A program made the translations under genes and the position numbers. Positions 51,581 through 61,419 of a stretch of 64,000 nt of DNA are shown one piece after another (position 1 is the stretch's first letter; each line of letters opens with the position of its first letter). The notes under the pieces are model-generated. The model did no database searches and was not told the origin of the DNA. It saw only the letters and a list, made by a program, of their open reading frames with translations. The DNA is from Pyropia haitanensis (taxonomy: Eukaryota > Rhodophyta > Bangiophyceae > Bangiales > Bangiaceae). The DNA is taken from contig SDUX01000008.1 in NCBI GenBank assembly GCA_008729055.1, positions 4,179,756-4,243,755 on the forward strand, read 5' to 3'.

Positions 51581-52385
51581 TCACTTCCTTCCAAACAGGC
51601 TGCGGCCCGAGCGGGCCTTCTTGGGCATGGACATCTGGCTGCTCGCCGCCGACGACCGCGAGTCACGCCGCGACAGACGCTGCTGCGGCAGCGACGACGA
51701 CGCACTGGCCGACGCGACGCCCGCGCCGCCACCCCCCCCCCCCGGTCGGCGCCCAGGTCCGGCTCGGGCAGCACGTACCGCACATTGTTGAGGCTGTTGT
51801 CGTCAATGCCAATCGTCGGGTGCCGGTTCGAGTGCTTCCACTCCCCGTCCACGATGAACTTGAACTCGTGCGGCCCGGGCGGCACGGGCGTCACGACGGA
51901 CCACATGCCGGCGCACTCGCAAAACATCTGGATGGCCTTCCAGTCGTTCCAGTCGCCCGACAGCTGCACGTCGTCATTGGCACCATCGGCATAGACAAAC
52001 TCCGTCTTGACGCCCTCCAACTTGCTGCGCGGCGAGCAAGGAAGGGGGGGGGGGCAAGAACGGGAGCGAGGGAAGAACCGGGCGAAAGAGGGGAACGGGG
52101 GCGGGGGGGACGACAGCCGACGGGTCACGCAGACGACCACAGAGCAACGGCAGGCTCACGTCCGAGGAGAGACAACGAAAAACGGAGAGGAAAAGGTTAG
52201 CAGCGGGAACCCACTCGAACACTGCTGCAGCTGGCTGACAAGCGCTGCCGCGCCGCGCCGCCAAACACTCCCCCAGGGAGCGCCCCGCGCGGTCCACCCG
52301 CCGTGCCACCCGCGGGCAACACCCCCACCGGGCAAAGAGAACACGCCCGCACGTACGGCTTCACAGCATGGTTGCGGCCAAACAT
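51581..52385 (-). CDS. Small AMPK-beta-like glycogen-binding (CBM48) protein
   Basis: Exon 1 is 52385-52357 (MFGRNHAVK, donor GTACGT) and exon 2 runs 52024-51581 (acceptor CAG). The joint preserves frame. The body is one E-set/CBM48 domain: EFVYADGANDDVQLSGDWNDW, MWSVVTPVPPGPHEFKFIVDGEW, then the NRHPTIGIDDNSLNNVRYV end. The Trp pair and the Lys/Asn positions used for glucan binding in AMPK-beta are present. The ASC domain that AMPK-beta uses to join the kinase complex is missing, so it is not a normal AMPK subunit. A C run at 51730-51744 shifts the frame; after it, the alternative frame gives a Ser/Arg-rich basic tail ending SLFGRK and a TGA at 51583-51581. Likely a starch-associated or scaffold protein in the cytosol, where red algae store starch. 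Confidence 0.75.
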
Positions 52386-53022
52386 GGTGTCGCCAGGGGA
52401 GGGGAAGGAGAAGAGGCGGGCAAGACTTGGGGGGGCGGAGGGGGGAAGGGCGGCCTTGAAGGACCGTCCCGAGCCAGACGGCGGCGAACGGGCGGCGGGG
52501 GACAAGGAGGAGCGCACAGACCGCCGCGTCGTCTGAGAGGGACAGAGACGGCACAAGTGGGGAGGCCCGGGATGGACCGAGCGACGCGCGAGCACGAAAG
52601 GAGGCAGAGGGGGGGTGGCGAAGAAGAGCGCCGGGGGGGGAAGCTGGCACAGAGCGCCGCGACGGTGCGTCGCGGTGGTGGTTCCCCCGCGTCCCAAACG
52701 GGCCGCGTGGCAGCAGCCCCACGACAGCCAGCCAGCCGCTCCCACTGCCCCCGCGCCGCAGCCGTGGGGGGTGCCACGGCACGTGCCGCTCCGAGCGCGC
52801 GGCGGCTTTTCAAAGGCCCCACCGCGCTCCCCTTTCAACCGCTGTGTGCCACTGGAGTGTCACGGCTTACAGTTGGCGCTGCGGGTGCCTGAGTGGTGGC
52901 CAATCCCGGTACATTGTAATGTACAGACCTATCTGTGCCCATGCCGCGTCTGGCACGCCCACGCACATGCACCCGGCGACCGAGGGCAGAAGAGAGACAC
53001 AGGCATCATGGCCGGCTGCTCT
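52386..53022. other. Intergenic
   Basis: Upstream of the CBM48 gene. Purine-rich on the plus strand (52380-52640) with no convincing frame. Confidence 0.4.
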
Positions 53023-54072
53023 TTACGCGGCCGTCTTGCCCAGCACGGACGAGGGGATGGCGGTGGCACCCGCAACCGACGCCGCTGCTGCTGCCGCCGA
53101 CGCTGCCGCCGCCGCCGCCGCTGCCGCCGCCGCGTCGGCGGTGGCGGCGACCTCGGCGGCCGCCGCCGCCGCCGCGTCGGCGGCCCGCCGCGTCCGCGTC
53201 GCCGCGGCCACGGCCGCCGCGTCGGCCGCCGCCCGCGCCGCTGCCTCGTCGGCGGCGCGGCGGGAGCGCACCGCCGCCGCCGCCGCCGCCGCGTCGGCCG
53301 CCGCCCGCGCCGCCGTGGCGCGGCGGGACTGGTCGGCGGCGGCGGCCGCCGCCGCGCCCTCCGCGTCGTCTGCCAACCGCGCCGCGCCGGCCCGCGACTG
53401 GCCGCCGGCAGTGGCGGCGGCGGCGGCGTCGGCGGCGGCCGTCGCCGCCGGCTGGGGTGGGGGTACTGAGGGGATGAGGTCGCCGAAACGGCGGAGGAGG
53501 GCACGCCGGTATGCGGAGGGGTCAGCGGGGGGCACGCCGACGGCCGCAACCGCCCCGTCGGAAGCGGCGGCCGTGGTGGTAGTAGCCGTGGTAGTGGCGG
53601 CCGCCGCGGCGGCGGTAGCAGCCGTGGCGGTCGGGCTGTGGGCATGGAGCGCGGCGGTGCAGTCAGGGGGACGGGCGTCCGCCGCGCTGTCAACCGCCGG
53701 CCCACCCCGCACCGCGGCGGCACCTGTGAGGGCACCCACGTAGCCATCCTCAGCGGTGCCCCCCGCAGCGGCCGGCGCGGCGGGCGCGGCGCCACCGGTG
53801 GCGCCCCCCCCTCCGTCGGGCGGTGCGCCCGACGGCGCCGCCGCCGCCGCTTCCTTCGCCGCCGCCGCCGCGGCGGCGAGGAAGGCGCTAAAGCCGGCGA
53901 GCTCGGCGCGCAGCTCGGGCGGCCGCACGTAGGGCCCGCCGCCCGCCGCGGCCACGGCCGCCGCCGACGCGATCGCCGCGGCGACCACGCCGGGGGGGGG
54001 GCGTGGCGGCGGCGGCGGTGGACCGTCGGCGGCGGGGGGGGGCGGCGCGGCCGACGCGGGCACGGCTGTGGC

Positions 54073-54130
<58 letters not shown>

Positions 54131-54390
54131 CTGCTGGCAGCGAGGGGGGCGGCCGAGGCCGACGCGGGCGCTGCGGCGGTGGCCGGCGGCGACGGCGACC
54201 TGACAGCCGCGGGGGGGGGGGGCGCGACCGACGCGGGCGCGGCGGTGGCGGCCGGCGGCGGTGGCGGCCGGACGGCGGCGGGGGGGGCGGCCGCGGCCGA
54301 CGCGGGCGCGGCTGTGGCGGCTGCCGCGGCCACAGGGGAGCGGTGGACCGTCTGGTGGACGACCGTCGCGGTCACCGCCGCGGTCGCCAT
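53023..54390 (-). CDS. Hypothetical Ala-rich coiled-coil protein
   Basis: An open frame of 455 residues from the ATG at 54390. Most is Ala/Thr/Pro low complexity, but two stretches look like real protein: PELRAELAGFSAFLAAA, and SAYRRALLRRFGDLIPSVPPP, after which comes about 130 residues of Arg/Asp/Ala heptad-like sequence with RRAADEAAARAAADA patterns. The end GKTAA is followed by a stop at 53023. The frame is open far upstream (to 55746), where it degenerates into Gly/Arg runs, and the opposite strand is also largely open, so composition alone could produce much of this. I do not recognise a family. G/C runs upstream could hide further exons or frame changes. Confidence 0.3.
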
Positions 54391-55426
54391 GGCCGCCCGT
54401 TCCGGGGTCAAGGTGGCAGCCGCCGGCGGTGTCGCCGTGCCCGCCGCCGACGACGGCACGGACGGCGGTGCGGTGGCGACCGCGGCGGTGGCAACAGCGG
54501 TGGCAGTGGCGGTGGGGAAGGGGGTGGGGGTGGCCGCCGCGGTCGCGGTCGCCGCCACAGCCGCCGCCGCGGCCGCCCGCCTCTCCGCCGCCGCCGCCAC
54601 GGCCGCCCGCCTCTCCGCCGCCGCCGCCGCCGCCGCGGCCAGCACGTCGGTCCACGTGACGGCGACGGCCGCCGCCGCCGCCGCCGCGCGCGCCGCGTCG
54701 CGCACCCCCCCACCGCGGCGTCCGCCGCCACGGTACGCGGCGCCGCCGCCGCCACCGCCAGCCGCCACCCCCACCGGGCCACGTCCGTCGCGGCCGCCAG
54801 CTGCACGCCCGCCGCGGCGGCGGCGGCCACCCGCGGCCACCCGCCGCCGCGGGCGGCCGCGCCGCCGGCCAGCAACCCGCCCGCGACCACCCCCCGGATG
54901 GCGGCCTCGGCAACGGGCGCGGGCACGCCCGCCGCGTCGGCCGCGTCCACCGCCGCCGTCACCGCCGACGCGAGCCGTGACGGGGCGGTGCCGACGGCGG
55001 CCGCCACGTGCCACGCAGTCTGTGGCAAGTGGGCGGCCGTGGCGGTGACCGCCGCCGCCGCACCGCGGACGGGCGGTGGCCGTGGCCACTGGGCGACGAC
55101 GGCGGCGGCGACCGCGGCGGCGGCACCGCGGGCAGACGCGGCGGCGGCGGCGGCGGCGCCACCGCCGCTGCCGCCGCCACCGCCGCTGCCACGCCACCCG
55201 CTGCGGCGGTGGCGGTGGCGCCACCGCCACACCCACCGTGCGGCCGGCCGGGCGGCCGGCCAGCCGCCGCTGGCGGCCGCCCACGCCCACCCATCCGGGG
55301 TGGCACACCAGCGGGCCGTCGCCGCCACCGTGTCGGGCTGGCGCCCGCCGCCGGCCGCGCACACGGGCGGCACGGCGGGGGGGAGGGGCGGCCCCGCGGG
55401 GGACCAGCCGCTGCCGCCGCCGCCGC

Positions 55427-55457
<31 letters not shown>

Positions 55458-55964
55458 GTCCCAGCCGCCGGCGGAGCCGTCCGCGCCGGCGGCCGCCACC
55501 CAGCCGGCGGGGGACACCCCCGCAGCCGCCGCCGCCACCGCCGCCGCCACCACCGCGGCCGCCTCGACGCCGCCCGGCGGCACGCCGCCGGCAGCGGCCG
55601 CCCAGCACGTGGCGGTGGCGCCCCGCACCCCCCCCGCCGCCACCCGTCCCCCCACAGCAGCTACCGCGCGCGTCCCCCCTCCCACCCCCTCCACCCCCGA
55701 CGCCACCACCGCGCGCACCCGCTCCCCCACCCCCCCCCCAGTACACCCGCCACCACTCCCGCGGCCGCGTTCCCCCCCACTACTGCCGCCGCCGCCGCCA
55801 CCGCCGCCGCCACGCCACCGCCAGCGTCACGCGGCGCCCCCCCCCCCCCCACCCCCACGCCACCTGCACGACCACCCACGCCGCCACCGTCACACCCGCC
55901 AATGCCACCGACGCCACGACGGCGCGGACGCCGCGGCGGGCCGCCGCTGCGTGTCGGCGGCGGC

Positions 55965-55997
<33 letters not shown>

Positions 55998-58874
55998 GGT
56001 GGACGAGGCGGTCTGCCAGCTCCGCCGCCGCCGCCAGCACCGCCGGCGGCAGCGCCGTGCCGGCGCGGGCGGGGGGTGGCGACGACGGCCACCGCCGCCG
56101 CCGCCGCCGCCACGCGGGTGCGCCGGCCGCCGCGGCGGTCACGCTGGGCGTGGCGGCTCCGCCGCCCGCGGTGGTGGCCGCCGGCGGTGCGGGCGGTGGG
56201 CGCGACGGGCGGTGGTGGCGGCGGCGGCGGTCGACGGCCGCCGCTATGGGGGACCACGACACGGACGATGCCCGGTGGGCGACGGCGACCGCGGCGGCGT
56301 GCGGGTGGGCGGCCGCCGCGGCGGTGACGGCGGCGGCGAGTGGAAGGGGGGATGGGTGGGTGGTGGTGGTGGTGGGGGGGGGGGGAGGGGGGGGGGGGGG
56401 CCGCCGCCGGGGGGGGGAGGGGGAGCGCGAAGGGGGGGGGCGCCGCCGGTCCACGGTCGCCGCCAGACGTCTGTGGCCCACCATGGTGGTGGCGTGGGGT
56501 GCCGGCCCACGCGGACGGGGCCACGGTGGTCGGGGTGGAGCCGGAGAGAGAAACCGCAGCGGGGGGGCGGGCGGGGAGGGGGGGGAAGGGAAAGGGGGGG
56601 GGAAGAAGCCCGGCGCGGGCGGCGGCGGACGGGCGGCGCTGCCGCACCGCCCCGAGCGGCGCGGCGCCGCCGCGGCGAGACCGACACCCCCCACCCGCGC
56701 CACGGGGAGGGGCGCAGCGGCTGGCAGGGGGGCACCCGCCGGGCGCGCCGCCCGTACCACCGCCGCCGCCACGGCGGGCCGCGGGCGGCGGCCGCCCGCG
56801 GCGGCGGCCGCGCGCGCGCGCGCCGCGGCGGCGGCCGCCCGCGTCGGCTCGCCGCGGCTGGGGGCGGGCGGCGCCCGTGGCATGGGCGGGGGGCGTACAT
56901 ACCCCCCCCCCCTCCCCCCCTTCCCCCCCCCCCCCCCTCTCCTCCCACCCGCAATATTTTTTCCCCCCGACGCCGCGGCGGTGCGTCGGCGGCGGCACCA
57001 CCCGCCGCGGCCGGTGGTGGGTCGCCCCCACAATGGCCGCCGCGGGCGCAAGCGGTGCGCCACCCCCCCCCCCCCCCCCCCCCCCTCCCTCCCTCCCTCC
57101 CTCCGCGGCCTCCCCCAGACGCAGTCACGTTGCGCCGCTGGGTGCAACGCGCCGGCCACGCCGCGCGGCCGCGGCGGCGGCGGCGGGAATGGACGCGGCG
57201 TGGCGGCCGGCGGGGGGGGGGACCGCCCGCGGCGGCCGGCCGGCGGCGTCGCTCCCCCCGCACCCCTCCCTTGCCCAGGCGGGCGTCGCCCCCTCCCTCT
57301 GGCCACTTCCCCCCCCCCGCCATTGGCGACGGCCCCCTCCCCCCCCCAACCCCACGGCGACGGCGGCGGCTCCCCTCCCCCCCCCCTCCAGCGTGACGGG
57401 CGTCCCGCCCTCCCTCTGGCCACTCCCCCCCCCGCCATTGGCGGCGGCCCCCCCCCCCCCCAACCCCACGGCGACGGCGGCGGCTCCCTCCCCCCCACCC
57501 CTCCAGCGTGGGCGTCTCCGCCTCTGCGGGCGGCGCGGGGGGTGGCGGCGGCGGCCGTCGCGGCGACCGCCGCCCAGGACGGGCGCCCGCCCCCACGCCG
57601 CCCCGCCGTACCGCGGCTGCCCGCGCACGCGGCGGCGCGGCGGCCGCCCGCGGCGGCCCGCCCCGCGTGGCCCGCCAGGATAGCGCACGCCGCCGTCCGC
57701 CCCAATAGGCGCGCCCGTCGGTACGCAGCGAGCCCCTTTCCCCCCCCCCTTTCCCCCCCCCCCCCCCCTCGGGCGGCGTGCCACCACCACGCCGTGTGCG
57801 TGCGCCGTGCGTGCGGGCACCCGTTTGGAAGCGGGACGGGGAGCGGACGGGGGAGGGGACACCAACGGGGAAGGAAAAAAAGAAAAAAAAAAAAAAAAAA
57901 AGCGGGTCGCGGGGGACGCGGGGAGGCGACCGCGACGGCGGAACTCGTGGAGGTGGGTGGCACGCTGCGGGGGGGGGGGGGGGGGGCTCGCCGTGCTCGG
58001 CGCGGCGGGCTGACGGGCGGGTGGGACGGGCTGCCGCCGCCGTTGGGGGCGGAGGGGGGCGCCCACCCGCGGCAGCCGCCGCCGCGGCTGGCACGGCGGG
58101 GAGCCCGCCCAGCGCGCCCCAACCCAATGGCGTTAACGCCGCACCGGCAAACCGCGGCGAACTCGGCCGCCCCTCACCCCCCTTCCCCCCCCCCGCCCTG
58201 CCAACGACCACCGCGACGGCCACCTCGGTGACTCCCAACGGCGGCCTCGCCGCCACGCGGTGGCCACACGCCGCCGCCACGGCGGCACCGTCCACACCCA
58301 GCGGCGCGTCTTGCGTGGCGGCTGTGGCCGCGGGAGCGCCCCGCCGGCGCCACGATCCGCAATGGGTGCCGTCGCGGGGGCGTGGCGGCGGCGCCAGCCG
58401 TGTTGGGGAGCGGGCGGGCGCCGGCGGCTCGGGTGGGTGCGCCCTTCCGCAGCCCTTCCCCCACCCCCATCCCCACCCCGCCTGACCACCGGCGAGCTCC
58501 AGCACGGTCGCTGCTGCCGCTGGCACGGCCGCCGCCGCCAAAATGCAAAACGACCGGCCCGCATCGGTCCACAGCCAGACCTCGCAGGGCCGTTTGCTGC
58601 GGCCAGCCCGTCCACCTTGCCGCCAACAACGCGCGCTGGCGCGTCATCCACGGCGTCTGGCGGCGGCCGAGGTCCACCAGGATGGCAAGAGTGGGGAAGG
58701 TGGAGACAGTAGAGGAGTGTGGCAGCTCGGGGTGACGCAGGCGGGGGGGGGGGGGGGGCGAGACCGTGACGTCGGTCTTGTCGACGGCCGTCCAAACCGT
58801 GCAGAAAACGATGGTCGCGAGGGCGAGGCTAGCAACGGCCACGCCTGACCGAGTAGCGTACCCACCAGCGTCCC

Positions 58875-58906
<32 letters not shown>

Positions 58907-59700
58907 CGCTGCCACCCCCGCCGCCGCCGCCGCTGCCGCACCCGCCGCCGCCGCCGCCGCTGCCACGGCCGCCCGTCGGCGGTCATCGCCCTCTCTACCA
59001 CAGGCGCCGTCGCCATCTGCGACGGCCGATGCGGCGGTCGACGCCCGCGGCTGCCATGGGCGCACGGGCAGGAGCGGGGGCCCTCGCCTCGCACGCGGGG
59101 GACCTCCCTCGCCTCACCCCCCTTATCTCGCTCTTCTCCCCTTGAAAAAGGAGAGGTGGAGAGGAAGCGGCGCTGCAGACGGCGCCGGACGGGGGGCCGC
59201 GCGCCGCTGGCCACAACCCGCCCCCACCGCCACGTCCCCCCCCTGCCCGCGCTACGGTACCAGCCGCGCGAGTGAGGCCATCGCATCGCGATGCGCTCAG
59301 CGCGGTCGTCCGTAGGGCAGACCTCGCGGCGGGCGGGAGGAGTGGTTGCCGTCCGGCAACGGCGATGGCAGCGGCTTGCTCCGCGGTCACCACCGCCAAG
59401 GCAGCACCACGGGCAGCGGTACCGCGCCGACGTCGCTCGAGTACCCAACATCCCTGCACAAATCCGCCGCTGACTCGAAGTCGAGGGGACGTGCTAGGAC
59501 GGGCGATGCAGGCATGGCCGCGGCATGCGCTCAGAAACAGCGTCTCTCTTGTTCCGCTGTGAGAAAGCGAGTGCGGAGCTAGGGATGACTTGGTCAAGCT
59601 TGTCGTAGCTGGTGACGCACACACCAGGTCGTTCCAAGAAGAACGGCATGCCCATCATCTCCGTCGTCTCATTGGTCAAGAGCTGGTTCGTGGAGAACAC
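54391..59700. other. GC-saturated low-complexity region, no confident gene
   Basis: Dominated by GCC/GGC triplets, long C and G runs (for example 56378-56400, 57061-57084 and 57740-57769) and an A run (about 57882-57901). Minus-strand frames show isolated membrane-like segments (AVVASVALAGVTVAAWVVVQ at about 55.9 kb; SGVAVASLALATIVFCTVW at about 58.8 kb) that may belong to real but frame-broken genes. Nothing matches a known family with confidence. Confidence 0.4.
57288..57520. repeat. Tandem duplication of about 120 bases
   Basis: CCTCCCTCTGGCCACT followed by a C run, CGCCATTGGCG, a C run and AACCCCACGGCGACGGCGGC occurs twice in succession (from about 57289 and about 57410). The copies differ mainly in C-run lengths. 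Confidence 0.8.
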
Positions 59701-59736
59701 TGAAATCACCTCGTTACCGGCCGCGGCAACGTACAC

Positions 59737-59887
59737 GGCGGCAGCGGCGAGGTAGACGGCGGTAGTGGCGAAGTAGGCGGCGGCAGCGGCGAGGTGGGCG
59801 GCGGCAGCGGCAAGGTGGGCGGGCGGTGGCAGCGGCGAGATAGGTGGGGGGAGCGGCGAGGTGGGCGGCGGCAGCGGCAAGGTGGGC
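59737..59887. repeat. 21-base minisatellite, about seven units
   Basis: GGCGGCAGCGGCGAGGTGGG plus C recurs with substitutions (AAG for GAG, AGTGG for AGCGG). Read on the minus strand it gives an Ala-rich repeat fused to a less GC-rich frame at 59500-59730 containing GNEVISVFSTNQLLTNETTE, which I cannot identify. Confidence 0.75.
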
Positions 59888-59967
59888 TGCGGCAGCGGCA
59901 GCCGCAAGGTCAGCGGAAATTAGCAGCGCCAGAGGCTCGTATCCCAGGGCTATATACGGGCATATGC

Positions 59968-59985
59968 CTGGAAGTAGGTAGGTAG
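59968..59985 (+). repeat. Inverted repeat, left arm
   Basis: CTGGAAGTAGGTAGGTAG is perfectly matched by the reverse complement of 61367-61384. CTATATAC on the outer side at 59950-59957 is loosely mirrored by CTATATACC at 61396-61404. The direct repeat GGAAGTAGGTAG occurs again at 59994-60005. Confidence 0.75.
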
Positions 59986-60102
59986 GGAAGTTTGGAAGTA
60001 GGTAGCGCCCCTTCGGCCAAATCGGACAGCAAAATCTACAGATTTAACCCTATAGAGGAGAAGTAGGTAAGTAGAATAGGGCGCGCATCACAACACCTGT
60101 TA

Positions 60103-60460
60103 TCAATCAACAATTGGCGCCAACCGACCTGGAGCCCCCCGCTCCGGCCCCACCCCCCCCCCCCCTCCCGGGGCGGGAGCACCCCGACCCCACCCCACGT
60201 CACCACCTTCAGCGCCGTACACCCCGCCACAACCCTCAGCACCACCACCCGCACGTCCAGCACACCCATCCCACTCCCCCGCTAAAGCGGCTACGACCGC
60301 GTCGTAGCCCACCGCGGAGGGCCGCAGCCACAATGCATGCACCACCCCGGGAATGCAGGCCCAGGCGGTGGCCACCCCCGCCACGTCCCCCGCCTCCAGT
60401 GCCGTGTACAGCCGAAAGTTCGTCTGGAAGACGCGCACCAACGAGGGGACCGGGTGGTGG
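60103..60460 (-). pseudogene. Possible SnoaL/NTF2-like domain fragment
   Basis: The segment TNFRLYTALEAGDVAGVATAW then PGVVHALW then GYDAVVAALAGEWDG resembles the start of SnoaL-like (NTF2-fold) domains. The expected next strands, VLDVRVVVLRVVAGCTALKV, are present but in another frame, the change falling near 60260-60280 where there is no long homopolymer. A CAG precedes ACGAACTTTCGG at about 60440, so this may be an internal exon. No start codon or complete gene was found. Could be a decayed gene or a coincidence of composition. Confidence 0.3.
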
Positions 60461-61366
60461 CGCGGACCCGGGTGGAAAAACAAAGGATAGAGCGCCATTA
60501 GGAACGTGTATGGGAGGGGGGCAGAGGGGGCGAGGTGGGGAGGTGGGGGGAGGGAAGCCACTAACACCTGTCGACGCGACCGGCAGTAGCGCACGCCGCT
60601 CCGGCAGGGGGGGGGCGCGGACGGCCGCAGGGGGGGGAGGCACCACCGCCGCCGCACCGGGTGGACGGGGGGGGTCGTGGCTGGCGGGGGCGGCTGCTGG
60701 CGCGACACCACCCGCCATCAGGGATGGCCGCCGAGGGGGCAATCCGCCGCAGCGGGTGGCCCGCGGTGGACGTGCAACAACGGGCGGGGCGGGGAGAGAT
60801 GGGGGAGGGAGAGCGCGCGGGTCCCGCGGGGGGGACGCGGAAAGGGTGGAAGGCCGGGGTGTGGCGGGTAGGGGTGGGGGATGGCGGGGGCGGGGTGTGG
60901 CTAGAAGGGCACCGACGCGGTGGGCACACGGCAGCGAGCGGCTGCACGCTGTGCTTGGCTGCGCTGCGCGGCGGGGGAGCGGCGCATCTTGCAGTGCCGC
61001 CTGGGACGTGCTCGACGTGGCGCGCCCCGCCGCCGTGCCCGGTGCCGCCCACAATGCAGGCAGCTGCCAGTGGGGGGGGTGGGTGGCGGAGGACCGCGCG
61101 AACCAGCCGCGAAAGCGGCGGCCACGGAGGCGCGCTGGCGGCCAAGTCGGCGGCAGGGGAAGGTGGGTGCTGCGGGTTCTCCGTCGGTGCCGTCCTGCTG
61201 GTGGTCTGGCGGGGAAGGGAAGGAGGCGGGCGGGAGCCCATGGCTGCATAAAACGTGCTCCTAACCGGTCAACGGTGCCGCCTCGGCCAGGCTCGTTTTG
61301 AGCTACAGGGTTCAGAATTCATTTCAATATGTGCTCTCTGGAACGCATCCCTACTTCGACAAGCGG

Positions 61367-61384
61367 CTACCTACCTACTTCCAG
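61367..61384 (-). repeat. Inverted repeat, right arm
   Basis: CTACCTACCTACTTCCAG, the mate of 59968-59985. The arms bound about 1.4 kb and both lie in AT-richer patches. Confidence 0.75.
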
Positions 61385-61419
61385 CGATTTCCCCGCTATA
61401 TACCCTATACTCACGACAA

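Noticed and set aside
53638..58231. Plus-strand frames of 1252 and 1051 residues
   Set aside because: Arg/Pro/Gly-rich, mutually overlapping in different frames and crossing many G/C runs; no recognisable motif.
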